Positions 31,086-41,172 are shown, counted from the first letter of the stretch. The stretch: DNA of 64,000 bases from Ruminococcoides sp052118065 (GCA_052118065.1 JBQKHY010000005.1:52300-116299), one strand, 5' to 3'. A program made the numbers and translations. The notes: generated by a model not told the origin, from the letters alone.

Positions 31086-31610
31086 ATGAAGAAGAAAAAC
31101 ACAATAAACTTAATCCTATCTGCTTTTTTGGTAATTGCTTTTATCGTATGCACATACTTCTTTAGCACACTTAACCAGACAACTACAGTACAAAATGTGA
31201 TTAATGCACTTGTAACAGTAGTATTTGGCTTAATTCTATTTTATGCTACAAGAGTTGGTGACGGTAAGCCTGTAAAGAGATTTAGTGTAGCTACACTGAT
31301 TATTATGGTACTACCTTCACTTTACATTTTACTTACCAGCCTTGCACCATCACTACCACTAGGTGACACACTTGGCAATAGCTCAATTGTTGTTTACTTA
31401 GCAGGTGTAGCTCTAGGTTACGGTATTCCATATACATTCCTAAGTGGCTTTGAAGTAGAAAGAGAAGAAGAAGAGGAAGGCAATGTTGAAGGTGGCATTA
31501 TGGAAGAAATTGATGCTACAGATGAAAACGAAACTGATGAAACAGAAGAACTTGAACAGAATGAGGAAGTAACTGAAGACGATACTCCTGTTGAAGATAA
31601 TCAAGAATAA
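31086..31610 (+). CDS. Membrane protein with acidic C-terminal tail
   Basis: 174 residues from ATG 31086, with GGAGGG upstream (a TTG five codons earlier overlaps that site). Four hydrophobic helices (~7-30, ~36-56, ~70-92, ~100-122) are followed by a ~50-residue tail almost wholly Glu/Asp/Thr (REEEEEGNVEGGIMEEID). The tail could bind cations or basic proteins. It is 14 bp upstream of the Mrp gene and 71 bp after prmA, so it is likely co-transcribed with mrp. Family unknown. Confidence 0.7.
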   Translation: MKKKNTINLILSAFLVIAFIVCTYFFSTLNQTTTVQNVINALVTVVFGLILFYATRVGDGKPVKRFSVATLIIMVLPSLYILLTSLAPSLPLGDTLGNSSIVVYLAGVALGYGIPYTFLSGFEVEREEEEEGNVEGGIMEEIDATDENETDETEELEQNEEVTEDDTPVEDNQE

Positions 31611-31624
31611 GAAGAGGTAATAAA

Positions 31625-32455
31625 ATGGGTTGTACTCACGATTGTTCCAGTTGTGGCGAAAGTTGCAACAGTAAAAAACCGGAAAATTTAATTGAAAAGT
31701 TAAATCAATACAGTTCAGTAAAAAAAGTAATCGGTGTTGTATCCGGTAAAGGTGGTGTAGGCAAGAGCCTTGTAACATCTACACTTGCCGTTACAATGAA
31801 CAGAAAGGGCTATAAGACAGCAATTCTTGATGCTGATATTACCGGCCCTTCTATTCCAAAATCTTTTGGTATACATGAAAAGGCAAAGGGTAATGATGAC
31901 GGTATTTTCCCTGCAAAAACTAAAGATGGCATTGACATTATGTCTATTAACCTACTGCTACCTGATGAAACAAGCCCTGTAGTATGGAGAGGTCCTGTAA
32001 TTGCCGGTGCAGTTAAGCAGTTTTGGACTGATGTTATTTGGAGTGATATTGACTATATGTTTGTTGATATGCCTCCGGGAACAGGTGATGTTCCTCTAAC
32101 AGTATTCCAAAGCCTTCCTGTTGACGGTATAATCATCGTAACCTCACCTCAGGAACTTGTATCTATGATTGTAGAAAAAGCCGTTAATATGGCAAATATA
32201 ATGAATATTCCTATACTTGGTATTGTAGAGAATATGAGTTACTTTAAGTGTCCTGATTGTGGCAAAGAACATAAGATTTACGGTGAAAGCCATATTGAAG
32301 AAATTGCAAAGAAAAATAACCTAGAGGTTCTTGCAAAACTTCCTATTGACCCAAGTCTTGCAAAGCTGGTTGATGCAGGTGAAGTAGAAAACTTCCAAGG
32401 TGACTTTATGGATAATGTTGCAAAGAAAGTTGAAACAGCTTGTAAAATTAAATAA
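31625..32455 (+). CDS. mrp: Mrp/NBP35-family Fe-S carrier P-loop ATPase
   Basis: 276 residues. The N-terminus carries CTHDCSSCGESC, a cysteine cluster seen in NBP35-like proteins. The deviant Walker A is VSGKGGVGKS; downstream are DADITGPSIP, DMPPGTGD and a C-terminal CPDC pair (FKCPDCGKEH) that holds the bridging Fe-S cluster between subunits. Mrp/ApbC proteins transiently bind and transfer 4Fe-4S clusters, relevant for an organism with PFOR and radical SAM enzymes. RBS GAAGAGG. Confidence 0.95.
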   Translation: MGCTHDCSSCGESCNSKKPENLIEKLNQYSSVKKVIGVVSGKGGVGKSLVTSTLAVTMNRKGYKTAILDADITGPSIPKSFGIHEKAKGNDDGIFPAKTKDGIDIMSINLLLPDETSPVVWRGPVIAGAVKQFWTDVIWSDIDYMFVDMPPGTGDVPLTVFQSLPVDGIIIVTSPQELVSMIVEKAVNMANIMNIPILGIVENMSYFKCPDCGKEHKIYGESHIEEIAKKNNLEVLAKLPIDPSLAKLVDAGEVENFQGDFMDNVAKKVETACKIK

Positions 32456-32468
32456 TCCAAACTAAAAT

Positions 32469-32500
32469 AAGGACTTGCTTAATTGCAAGTCCTTTTATTT
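32469..32500 (+). terminator. Terminator of the mrp gene
   Basis: AAGGACTTGC / GCAAGTCCTT followed by TTATTTTG. Confidence 0.9.
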
Positions 32501-32514
32501 TGCCTTATTTTAGA

Positions 32515-32545
32515 TACAAAAAAGTGGTGCTGAAAAGCACCACTT
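32515..32545 (-). terminator. Terminator of the FN3 protein gene
   Basis: AAGTGGTGCT / AGCACCACTT with loop GAAA; in the minus direction it ends in a U tract (AAAAAA at 32518-32523 on the plus strand). Confidence 0.9.
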
Positions 32546-32553
32546 AATTTTTA

Positions 32554-35500
32554 TTATTTTACAGTAATTGTAACACCTGTTTTGTTATAACCACCGGAAA
32601 TATAACCGGCAGGACAGATAATATATGCCTTTACTGTGTAAGTATATTTCTTACCACTAACAACATTCTTATCTGTATAACTCTTAACATTGCCACCCTT
32701 AACATCAGCAATCAGCTTATAACCACTGTTGCCTGTTTTGCTATATACATAGTAGCCTGTAGCACCCGATACTGTTGACCAATTAATCTTTGCTTGACCC
32801 TTAGTAGTTGATGGTGAAACTAGCTTTACTGTCTGAGGAACAGCCTTGCCCTTTACTGCTTCACTGTCAAAGCTACCGTACTCAACCTTATTATTAATTA
32901 CATAAGCAGTAACATAGTAGTAATACTCTGTACCACACTCTACTGTATCGGTAAAGCCTGTTGCAGCACCACCACTAATGTTTCTGATTAGCTTATATGT
33001 ACCGTTTACAACTTTTCTGTAAACCTTGTAGCCTGTAGCACCGTTACTTCTGCTCCAACTAATATTTAACTTATTATAGTTAGATGAAGTTACCATTACA
33101 ACAGGTCTGTCAGGAATAGTCATAATCTCTAAACCGTTAGAGTTATAAGAACCAAGCACAGCCTTTTTGCTAACATTTCTATATGCTCTGACTGTGTAAT
33201 GATACTTAACACCACAAGTAACCTTCTTGTCTGTATAAGAAAGTTTCTTAGAGTCGGTTGTACCAATTGTTGACCATGTTTTGCTACCATCTGCTTTACG
33301 CATTACCTTGTAGCCATTGGCACCACTTACTGTTTTCCACTTAACGGTTACATTAGTAGCAGTAGAAGAAGTAACAGAAACCAGCTTTGGTGCTGATGTA
33401 ACAGGTTTCTTAGTAACACCTGTTTGGTTATAGTCGCCCCATACAGTTTTGCTACCGTCTTTATAGTAAGCTCTAACTGTATATGTGTAGTTAACACCTG
33501 TTGTTAGTTTGCGATGTTCACAACTTGTAAGTGAACCGTTCTCAAATGTTGCAAGTGTTGTCCACTTCTTCGCATTATCTTTCTTAAAGTAAATTCTGTA
33601 GCCTGTTGCACCGTTTACCTTTTCCCAACTAACATTTAATGAATTGTAGCCGGTTGAAGCAACTTTTACTTTTACAATCGGTGGAACAGCCTTGCAACTT
33701 ACTGCTGAGTTGTTACCACTTGTATATGTCTTGCCGTTTTCATATCTAAATGACTTGATAATATACTGATAAGTTTTACCACAAGTTACTGTTTGGTCTG
33801 TATATTTATCTGTTTGTTCATAAAGAGTAATAAGTTCTTTATAATTTTTGTCTGATGGTATTTTTCTGTAAATCTTATATCCGTTAGCACCATCAACCTT
33901 GCCCCACTTTAGTTCAATAGCGTTGTACTCAACACTGGTTACTGAAGTTAAGTTAGGGTTACTTGGATAAGCAGTACCGTGAATATAATTTTCATATGTA
34001 CTTACTCTCTTAATACCGTCTTTGTTATAGAAAGCTCTTACTGTGTATTGATACTTAACACCTGTAACTGCCTTTTCATCCTTAAATGTTACAGTTGACT
34101 GTCCGTTTACTGTACCAATCTTGCTATATGTACCTGTTGTCTTTCTATAAATATCATATCCGGTAGCACCTTCAACCTTAGTCCATTCTATTGAAATAGT
34201 GTTGTAACCAAGGCTCTTTGCACTTTTTAGTGCAGGTTGTGCAGGAGTTGTCAATCCTAGATAATCCTTGCTACCAAGACCTTCGTAATTTTTATTATCA
34301 ACTGTTCTAAAGCCATTAACTCTGTAGTAGTATTTAACACCACACTTTAGACCACTATCAGTAAATTCTACATTACCGTTGCCGTTAATAGTCTTTATTA
34401 GTTTATAGCTTTTATCATTTTCAAGTTTACGATAAACATTGTAACCGGTAGCACCGTTCACTTTGTTCCAAGTCAGCTTTAACTTGTCGCTTACTGTACT
34501 AACACCACTTTTGATTGTAGGTGCTTTAGTACAAGCAGTAGATGTGACACCCTTTGAGTCATATGAACCGGCATATGGTTTACCGTCACGGTTTCTGTAT
34601 GCTCTTACTGTATATTGATATTTTACACCTGTAGTAGCTGAAAGATCAGTAGATGAGAAAGTTTTGTTTCCGTTTACTTCAGCAATCTGCTTAAAGTACT
34701 TTTCTCCATCAGCTTTTCTATAAACATAGTATCCGGATGCCCCATCTACCTTTTCCCAAGTAACCTTGATTGCATTAAAGTCAACACTTTCAGCAGTTTT
34801 TAAAGTTGGTTTCTTTGGTAGTGCTACACCCTTAATACCGTTTTTATCAAATGAACCTAGGTTTGAAGTTTCACCTACATAAGCTCTGACAGTATAGTAA
34901 TATTCCTGACCGACTTGAGCTGAGTCATCTTTATATGTAGTACCCTTTACAAAGCCAAGTGCAGTAAAGTCTTTTTCACCGGCTTTTTTACGGTACACCT
35001 TATAGCCTGTTGCACCCTTAACTTCTTGCCACTTAACATTAATAGTATCATAATCGGAACTTGTTGCACTTAGTAGTTTTGGTGCAGCTGTTTCAATATT
35101 AATGCTTTTACCTGTTTTGTTATATTTCAAATAAACTGCTTTACCGTTATTGTCGTAATAATAACCTCTAACAGTATATTCATATGTATTACCCGGTGTT
35201 ACTGCTGTATCGGTACATGTACGAATACCCTCACCGGCTGATGATGAGAAAGTCTTGAAACTTTTACCGGACCAAGAAGTTGCACCTTTCTTTCTTTTAT
35301 ATACAGTATACTTTTCACAAGCACCGTTAGGATACCAAGAAAGTGTTACTGATGTAGACTTAGTTTCAGCAAGTGACTTTAGCTTTACAGTGTTGTTATT
35401 CTTAAATACTACAAAATAACAAGCAGTATAATTAGTAGATGAAAGTTTCTTTAGTGCTAAAGCGTTATAGTAATCATTAGCAGTATTGTATCTTGTACCA

Positions 35501-36090
35501 CCATCATAAATAGCAGTTGAATCGTTAATAACCAAAGTCTTTTGCTTTACAGTAGCCTGACGGTCAATCTGTACATAGTGTGATGATGTTGTTGGAGATA
35601 CAACCTTTAGTAGTAGGTGATACTGAGTATTAGGGTCGTTAAAGTACTTCATAGCAGTACTGTAAAAAGAACCTGATGGGTACTGCTGAAAGCTTACACA
35701 ACTCATACCGAACTGACCGGCTAAAGTTGACCAATAAATACCTACATCACCGATACCCTTAGATGGTGAACCGTACTTTGTCATTAGAGTCCCCGGGTTT
35801 ACTGAGTTAGGGTCTGCAACACCGGCTTCTACAAACATCTTAGCCATTGCAACTGTACTGCAACCGTAACGGTTCATCCAGTCAGTTTCCCAAGCGTCAC
35901 TGGGTTTTGTATTATGCCAAGGGAATTGGTCTTGACTCCATGCTCTGTAATACTTGTAACCATTTGTCTTAATCATCTTAGCACCATCAAAATAGTTAAC
36001 AGCACTAACTGATGTCATAGGCACAATCATTAGAAAAGCAGTAAGCAAAACTAATGTTAGTGTTATAGAAATCTTCTGTACTTTTCCCAC
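32554..36090 (-). CDS. Secreted peptidase C39-like domain protein with ten fibronectin type III repeats
   Basis: 1178 residues from a GTG start with AGGAGG 8 bases upstream. A signal peptide (to about residue 30) precedes a papain-like/C39_2 domain (~34-235): active-site Cys in NRYGCSTVAMAKMF, His in SSHYVQID and Asn/Asp in LVINDS. Then come ten FN3 domains, each with a W(x)KVxGATGYxVYRK core and a YxYTVRAY end. The protein finishes in VTITVK without an anchor or sortase motif. It is probably an exported protease or amidase that binds polymers or cells through the FN3 chain, or an inactive scaffold. Single gene with its own promoter and terminator. Confidence 0.82.
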   Translation of the reverse strand: MGKVQKISITLTLVLLTAFLMIVPMTSVSAVNYFDGAKMIKTNGYKYYRAWSQDQFPWHNTKPSDAWETDWMNRYGCSTVAMAKMFVEAGVADPNSVNPGTLMTKYGSPSKGIGDVGIYWSTLAGQFGMSCVSFQQYPSGSFYSTAMKYFNDPNTQYHLLLKVVSPTTSSHYVQIDRQATVKQKTLVINDSTAIYDGGTRYNTANDYYNALALKKLSSTNYTACYFVVFKNNNTVKLKSLAETKSTSVTLSWYPNGACEKYTVYKRKKGATSWSGKSFKTFSSSAGEGIRTCTDTAVTPGNTYEYTVRGYYYDNNGKAVYLKYNKTGKSINIETAAPKLLSATSSDYDTINVKWQEVKGATGYKVYRKKAGEKDFTALGFVKGTTYKDDSAQVGQEYYYTVRAYVGETSNLGSFDKNGIKGVALPKKPTLKTAESVDFNAIKVTWEKVDGASGYYVYRKADGEKYFKQIAEVNGNKTFSSTDLSATTGVKYQYTVRAYRNRDGKPYAGSYDSKGVTSTACTKAPTIKSGVSTVSDKLKLTWNKVNGATGYNVYRKLENDKSYKLIKTINGNGNVEFTDSGLKCGVKYYYRVNGFRTVDNKNYEGLGSKDYLGLTTPAQPALKSAKSLGYNTISIEWTKVEGATGYDIYRKTTGTYSKIGTVNGQSTVTFKDEKAVTGVKYQYTVRAFYNKDGIKRVSTYENYIHGTAYPSNPNLTSVTSVEYNAIELKWGKVDGANGYKIYRKIPSDKNYKELITLYEQTDKYTDQTVTCGKTYQYIIKSFRYENGKTYTSGNNSAVSCKAVPPIVKVKVASTGYNSLNVSWEKVNGATGYRIYFKKDNAKKWTTLATFENGSLTSCEHRKLTTGVNYTYTVRAYYKDGSKTVWGDYNQTGVTKKPVTSAPKLVSVTSSTATNVTVKWKTVSGANGYKVMRKADGSKTWSTIGTTDSKKLSYTDKKVTCGVKYHYTVRAYRNVSKKAVLGSYNSNGLEIMTIPDRPVVMVTSSNYNKLNISWSRSNGATGYKVYRKVVNGTYKLIRNISGGAATGFTDTVECGTEYYYYVTAYVINNKVEYGSFDSEAVKGKAVPQTVKLVSPSTTKGQAKINWSTVSGATGYYVYSKTGNSGYKLIADVKGGNVKSYTDKNVVSGKKYTYTVKAYIICPAGYISGGYNKTGVTITVK

Positions 36091-36194
36091 AGTTATTCCT
36101 CCTAGAATTTCTAAGTAATTTCAAAATATATTTATTCATTTGTCTTTTAAATTAAGTCCTTGTTACTATTACAACAAGAATGTTACCAATTTTT

Positions 36195-36223
36195 ATTATA
36201 ACATTTACATATATTTTTTTCAA
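36195..36223 (-). promoter_or_regulatory. Promoter of the FN3 protein gene
   Basis: Minus strand TTGAAA (plus 36218-36223), 17-bp spacer, perfect TATAAT (plus 36195-36200). The ~100-nt leader contains a CTTGTT/AACAAG hairpin. Confidence 0.78.
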
Positions 36224-36257
36224 CTTATGGGACATTTTGTAACTATTCTTGTGAAAA

Positions 36258-36287
36258 AGAAAAAATGCTCCCTAGTTTTAGGGAGCA
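36258..36287 (-). terminator. Terminator of valS
   Basis: TGCTCCCTA / TAGGGAGCA with a long A tract to the left (U tract in the minus direction). Confidence 0.92.
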
Positions 36288-36294
36288 AATTTGT

Positions 36295-38922
36295 TTATTT
36301 TAGTGCATCCATAGCAGCGTGGATAAGAGCAATCTTTTCTCTTTCCTTTTCCGCTTGACCTTTAATCTTTTCAATAACCTTTTCAGGTGCTTTAGACATA
36401 AAGCCCGGATTATTAAGTTTTCCTTCATCCTGAGCAAGCATTTTTTCAACCTGCTTTAGTTCCTTATTAAGACGCTTTAGTTCAGCTTCTTTATCAACAA
36501 GTTCTTCCATTGGAATATAGATTTTTGCATTACTTGTAACAATGGTAACTGCTCCGTCAATATCAAATGAATCACTGATTTCAACTTCACTTGCTGATGC
36601 TAGTTTCTTAAAGAACTGTTCGCCGTTACCGAATGTTTCAGGAATAGCAGTAGCAATAAATAGCTTTGCTTTCTTTGATGGTGGAACATTCATTTCGTTT
36701 CTCTGAGTACGAATAGCAGTAATAGCTTCCATAACCTTCATCATTTCTTCAGCTTCACTTGGGAAGTCAAGGCTAGGGTCATATTCAGGGTACTTCTCTA
36801 GCATAACAGTCTTACCGTCTGTATCGTGAGGAATTGTCTGCCAAATTTCTTCTGTGATAAATGGCATAAATGGATGTAATAGCTTTAGAATCTTATCAAG
36901 AACATAAATAAGTACCTGACGAGCATTCTGAGCAGTTTCACCTTCACTTTGAAGTCTAGCCTTACAAAGTTCAATATACCAGTCACAGTAGCTGTTCCAA
37001 ATAAAGTCATAAATCTTAGAAAGTGCAATACCAAGTTCAAACTTTTCAAGATTTTCGTTAACTTCCTTAGCTACATTATTTAATGTATGAAGAATCCACT
37101 TATCCTCTGTTTCAAGAGTAGCAGGTAATTCATTCTTAACATCATAATCATCAATATTCATATGAACAAATCTACTTGCATTCCATAGCTTATTAGCAAA
37201 GTTACGACAAGCCTCAACTCTCTTTTCAGAATATCTCATATCGTTACCCGGTGAGTTACCTGTAGCTAGGAACATTCTTAGAGCATCGGCACCGTACTGA
37301 TCAATAACAAGTAGTGGGTCAATACCGTTACCAAGTGACTTACTCATCTTAACACCATTTTCATCACGAACAATACCGTGAATAAATACTGTGTCAAATG
37401 GCTGACTGTCCATCTGTTCAACTGAACTGAAAATCATTCTTGCAACCCAGAAGAAGATAATGTCATAACCTGTAACAAGTGTGTTAGTTGGGAAGTAGTA
37501 GTCAAGTTCAGGTGTCTTATCAGGCCAACCTAATGTTGAGAAAGGCCATAATGCTGAGCTGAACCAAGTATCAAGTGTATCTTCATCCTGATGTAGGTGA
37601 GTACAACCACACTTAGGACACTTCTCAGGCATTTCCTTTGCAACTGTTACTTCGCCACATTCATCACAATAGTAAGCAGGAATTCTGTGACCCCACCATA
37701 ACTGACGAGAAATACACCAGTCACGGATGTTTTCCATCCAGTGATAATAAATCTTATTAAATCTTTCAGGAACAAACTTTGTTTTACCACTCTTAACACA
37801 TTCAATAGCAGGACCTGCAAGTTCATCCATCTTAACGAACCATTGCTTAGAAACTCTTGGTTCAACTGTGCTGTGACATCTGTAACAAGTACCAACATTG
37901 TGGTCATGCTTTTCAACCTTAACAAGGAAACCACCTTCATCAAGGTCCTTAACAATAGCTTCTCTTGCTTCGTATCTATCCATACCGGCATACTTTGGAT
38001 AATCTTCAACAATCTTAGCGTCATCTGTCATTACATTAATAACAGGTAGGTTGTGTCTTAGACCAACCTGGAAGTCGTTAGGGTCGTGAGCAGGAGTAAT
38101 CTTAACTACACCTGTACCAAAGTCAACATCAACATAATCATCGGCAACAATTGGAATTTCTCTGCCAACTAGTGGAAGTGTTAATGTTTTGCCTACTAAA
38201 TCTTTGTATCTTTCATCACTTGGGTTAACTGCTACTGCTGTATCACCAAGTAATGTTTCAGGTCTTGTTGTAGCAAGTTCTAGGTAGCCGCTACCATCTG
38301 TTAGTGGGTAACGAAGATGCCAGAAATGACCTGCTTGTTCTTCAAATTCAACTTCTGCATCAGAAATTGATGTTTTACAATGAGGACACCAGTTGATGAT
38401 TCTTTCCCCTCTGTAGATTAAGCCCTTGTTGTATAGACGAACAAAAACTTCCTTAACAGCCTTAGAACAACCTTCATCCATTGTAAAGCGTTCTCTTTCC
38501 CAGTCACAAGAAGAACCCATCTTCTTTAACTGGCTAACGATTCTGCCACCGTATTCTTTTTTCCATTCCCATGCTCTTTCAAGGAACTTTTCTCTGCCTA
38601 AATCTTCTTTAGTAATTCCCTCTTTACGCATTGCTTCAACAATCTTAGCTTCTGTTGCAATACTTGCATGGTCTGTACCGGGTAGCCATAGTGCAGAATA
38701 ACCCTGCATTCTTCTCCAACGGATAAGAATATCCTGTAGAGTGTTGTCTAGGGCATGACCCATATGTAGCTGACCTGTAATATTTGGAGGTGGCATAACA
38801 ATAGTATAAGGCTTCTTATCCTTATCTACTTCTGCGTGGAAGTAGTTGCCCTCCTGCCAAAAGTCATATATTTTGTCTTCAACCTCTTTTGGGTTGTAGG
38901 CTTTAGCCATCTCTTTTGCCAT
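36295..38922 (-). CDS. valS: Valyl-tRNA synthetase
   Basis: 875 residues. HIGH motif region PPPNITGQLHMGHALDNTLQ, the CP1 editing domain with ATTRPETLLGDTAV, zinc-like CYRCHSTVEPR and CDECGEV...CPKCG clusters, KMSKSLGNG, an anticodon-binding domain and the C-terminal Val-tRNA synthetase coiled coil (VDKEAELKRLNKELKQVEKM). Attaches valine to tRNA-Val and edits threonine errors. Full length. GGAG precedes the ATG. No T-box leader is visible; the 39033-39728 gene lies upstream on the same strand with a terminator between. Confidence 0.98.
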   Translation of the reverse strand: MAKEMAKAYNPKEVEDKIYDFWQEGNYFHAEVDKDKKPYTIVMPPPNITGQLHMGHALDNTLQDILIRWRRMQGYSALWLPGTDHASIATEAKIVEAMRKEGITKEDLGREKFLERAWEWKKEYGGRIVSQLKKMGSSCDWERERFTMDEGCSKAVKEVFVRLYNKGLIYRGERIINWCPHCKTSISDAEVEFEEQAGHFWHLRYPLTDGSGYLELATTRPETLLGDTAVAVNPSDERYKDLVGKTLTLPLVGREIPIVADDYVDVDFGTGVVKITPAHDPNDFQVGLRHNLPVINVMTDDAKIVEDYPKYAGMDRYEAREAIVKDLDEGGFLVKVEKHDHNVGTCYRCHSTVEPRVSKQWFVKMDELAGPAIECVKSGKTKFVPERFNKIYYHWMENIRDWCISRQLWWGHRIPAYYCDECGEVTVAKEMPEKCPKCGCTHLHQDEDTLDTWFSSALWPFSTLGWPDKTPELDYYFPTNTLVTGYDIIFFWVARMIFSSVEQMDSQPFDTVFIHGIVRDENGVKMSKSLGNGIDPLLVIDQYGADALRMFLATGNSPGNDMRYSEKRVEACRNFANKLWNASRFVHMNIDDYDVKNELPATLETEDKWILHTLNNVAKEVNENLEKFELGIALSKIYDFIWNSYCDWYIELCKARLQSEGETAQNARQVLIYVLDKILKLLHPFMPFITEEIWQTIPHDTDGKTVMLEKYPEYDPSLDFPSEAEEMMKVMEAITAIRTQRNEMNVPPSKKAKLFIATAIPETFGNGEQFFKKLASASEVEISDSFDIDGAVTIVTSNAKIYIPMEELVDKEAELKRLNKELKQVEKMLAQDEGKLNNPGFMSKAPEKVIEKIKGQAEKEREKIALIHAAMDALK

Positions 38923-38992
38923 AGTTTATTCTCCTTCATAGCAAAGTTCATACAGTATTTATTATCTCATTATAAAAGAAAAAAGTCAATAA

Positions 38993-39020
38993 TAAAAGCA
39001 CCCATAATGAGTGCTTTTTT
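38993..39020 (-). terminator. Terminator of the CpXC protein gene
   Basis: AAAAGCAC / GTGCTTTT stem; on the minus strand it runs into TTTTATTATTG. Confidence 0.75.
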
Positions 39021-39032
39021 GCAATAATAATT

Positions 39033-39728
39033 TTATTCTTTTGCTTTTTTCTTTTTTATTCTTTGGCGTGACCTTTTATATCTATAAAGAATGTTAGTTG
39101 CCCACTCTCTGTCGATAGTTAAGAAACCCATCAAATTCTTATCCTTTTCAGCTAACTCATCAACAATAGCAAGGCTTTTGCTGTAGATTTCAAGTCTGGC
39201 TGACTGAATATAAGGTTCTTTATCCAGACCTGTTAAGAAAGTAAATCCCATTGTGTTACTTTCTCTGTCATACATTGATAAGTACCCTTCGGTAACTTCT
39301 CTTAACTTTAATTTTCTGGCAACACTTTCACTAATGGCAAGTTTAGTTAGCTCAACAGCCATATCATCAAGTCTGTTTTCAAAGATAAATATTTTCTCTT
39401 TAAATGTGTTAAAGTTAGGTGCAAGTCTTTTTCTGATGCCCTTTAGGTTCTTAAATTCTTCTTCAAGTTCATTATCGGCAAGTTGGAAACGGTCAATATC
39501 CGGAATTAGATACACCATAAATCTTCTTTTCATATCGTTATACAGTAAAGGATATGTAAGTCTTGCCTTGTGACCACAAGCGTGACATGTCCAATCAAAA
39601 ATTTTTTCTTCAAGAACTTCATTTCTTAGGTGAGGATTGTTTGTGGCATTGATGCTTGTATATAATTTTCCCTCAGTTACTGCGTTACATTGTGGGCAGA
39701 TAATCTCTTTTATAACTGTTTTAGGCAT
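39033..39728 (-). CDS. CpXC-domain zinc-binding protein
   Basis: 231 residues. The N-terminal CpXC domain has CPQC (Cys11, 14) and CHAC (Cys48, 51), the zinc-binding layout that names the family, with FDWTCHACGHKARLTYPLLY between. The helical rest carries NRLDDMAVELTKLAISE and ends in a Lys-rich tail (KRSRQRIKKKKAKE) that could contact nucleic acid. Function of the family is not established. AGGTGG precedes the ATG. Single gene upstream of valS. Confidence 0.85.
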   Translation of the reverse strand: MPKTVIKEIICPQCNAVTEGKLYTSINATNNPHLRNEVLEEKIFDWTCHACGHKARLTYPLLYNDMKRRFMVYLIPDIDRFQLADNELEEEFKNLKGIRKRLAPNFNTFKEKIFIFENRLDDMAVELTKLAISESVARKLKLREVTEGYLSMYDRESNTMGFTFLTGLDKEPYIQSARLEIYSKSLAIVDELAEKDKNLMGFLTIDREWATNILYRYKRSRQRIKKKKAKE

Positions 39729-39875
39729 ATTGCCACCTCCTTATTCTATACAATATTATAATAAATGAAAAATATTCGCAAGTAAATTTTCAAAATTTTA
39801 TTGATTTTATTATAAAAATCTGTTTTAATAGTGTTATAGTACATTGTACTTATCAAATAAACTAGGAGGTTTATT

Positions 39876-40442
39876 ATGGCTATTTTAGAAACAATTACTG
39901 ATGGTTTATGCTCAGCAAAAAATGCAATTGTTGATGTAGCACAAGATGTTGTAGAAAAAAGTCATCAAAAAGCTCAGCTTAACCGTCTTCGCAGTATAAT
40001 GAAAAAAGAGAACAAAACTATGGAACAGGCCTTTACTGCACTGGGTAAGGCTTTTTATGAAACTATGACAGAAGAGGACAAGAAGGAACACCACCTAATC
40101 TGTCAGGTTATTGAAACAAGCAGTGAAAGACTTGAAAGAGCCCATAGACGCTATATTGAAATAGCAGACGGTGTTACCAATCAATCCCCTGAAAATAAAG
40201 AAGAAATCACCAGTGAAGAACTTGACTCTCTAACTGTTGCTTGTTCCAACGAAAATGAGTACAAAGAAATGAAAACTCCTGTAAAGGTAACTGTTAAAGA
40301 AATTAAGCGTGAAAATACTCACGAAAAAACTGCTGAAGAAGTAAGAGCTGAAAACAGAAAGAAAATCGTAAATCAGGCAATCAGCCACAATCAGCCTTCA
40401 TCTGATGCTGAAAACGAAATTGCAGAGGAAGATTCTTTCTGA
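39876..40442 (+). CDS. Uncharacterised cytoplasmic helical protein
   Basis: 188 residues, no signal or membrane segment. Helical N-terminal half (~1-105; SHQKAQLNRLRSIMKKENKT, MEQAFTALGKAFYETMTEED) resembles the N-terminus of Clostridia proteins that pair a short coiled coil with a zinc ribbon (IKELYTEIGKAYYE type), but here the zinc ribbon is absent and a Glu/Lys-rich disordered tail (~110-188) takes its place. A perfect AGGAGG precedes the ATG. It lies 59 bp before the Pr6Pr gene. No function can be named. Confidence 0.65.
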   Translation: MAILETITDGLCSAKNAIVDVAQDVVEKSHQKAQLNRLRSIMKKENKTMEQAFTALGKAFYETMTEEDKKEHHLICQVIETSSERLERAHRRYIEIADGVTNQSPENKEEITSEELDSLTVACSNENEYKEMKTPVKVTVKEIKRENTHEKTAEEVRAENRKKIVNQAISHNQPSSDAENEIAEEDSF

Positions 40443-40501
40443 TTATAAACAAACTACTTAAGGCTGTCGTTGACAGCCTTTTGCTATCTATGGAGGAAAG
40501 T

Positions 40502-41146
40502 ATGAGAAAAAATGTAAATGTAAGTGCAGTAATTTTTCGCACAATTTTTGTAACCTTAGGTGTAGTGGGAATTCTCTCCAGCCTAGGTTGGTTTAATAGG
40601 GAATACAACATTAACTGGTATGTATTTTACACAAATTTATCTAACTATATTTGTATAATAGTTATGTTTATATCCTTAATCTTTTCAGCAAAAGGCAAGG
40701 ATACAGTATTGCCACGATTTAGGTTTTACTGTTTAATAATGATTTTGGTAACTTTCTTTGTATATAACATTCTATTATCAAATGAACACACACCATATAC
40801 ATATTTTACAGATATTTCTTGTACACTACTTCACTGTGTACTGCCTATTATGTATTTTCTTGACTGGTTACTGTTCTGCAAGAGAAACACCCTAAAGGTA
40901 GTTGACCCTATATTATCGGTGATTATGCCACTTATCTATGTTGCATATATTGTTATCAGAAGTTCACTGATTACACATCCGGCAAAGGGTGTTGTAATTT
41001 ACCCATACTTTTTCTTAGACTTAGGAAAGCTAGGTTGGAGTGGTTTCTTAGGTTGGGTAGGAGTATTACTTGCAATCTTTATTGCACTTGGTTATATCCT
41101 ATATATGATTGACAAAGTTATAAAAGAAAAGAACAAATCCAACTGA
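40502..41146 (+). CDS. Pr6Pr-family integral membrane protein
   Basis: 214 residues from ATG 40502, with GGAGGA 4-9 bases upstream (an earlier in-frame ATG contains that site). Six hydrophobic helices are visible. Blocks YNINWYVFYTNLSNYICIIV, FTDISCTLLHCVLPIMYFLD and YPYFFLDLGKLGWSGFLGWV match the Pr6Pr family of six-helix proteins, whose role is unknown. It lies between the helical protein gene and the SseB-like gene. Confidence 0.8.
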   Translation: MRKNVNVSAVIFRTIFVTLGVVGILSSLGWFNREYNINWYVFYTNLSNYICIIVMFISLIFSAKGKDTVLPRFRFYCLIMILVTFFVYNILLSNEHTPYTYFTDISCTLLHCVLPIMYFLDWLLFCKRNTLKVVDPILSVIMPLIYVAYIVIRSSLITHPAKGVVIYPYFFLDLGKLGWSGFLGWVGVLLAIFIALGYILYMIDKVIKEKNKSN

Positions 41147-41172
41147 TTTTTAGTAAAAACTTACTATTATCA

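Noticed and set aside
38923..39032. T-box leader for valS (and for metG at 21695-21990)
   Set aside because: No AGGGTGGNACCGCG-type antiterminator or specifier stem is visible in either gap.
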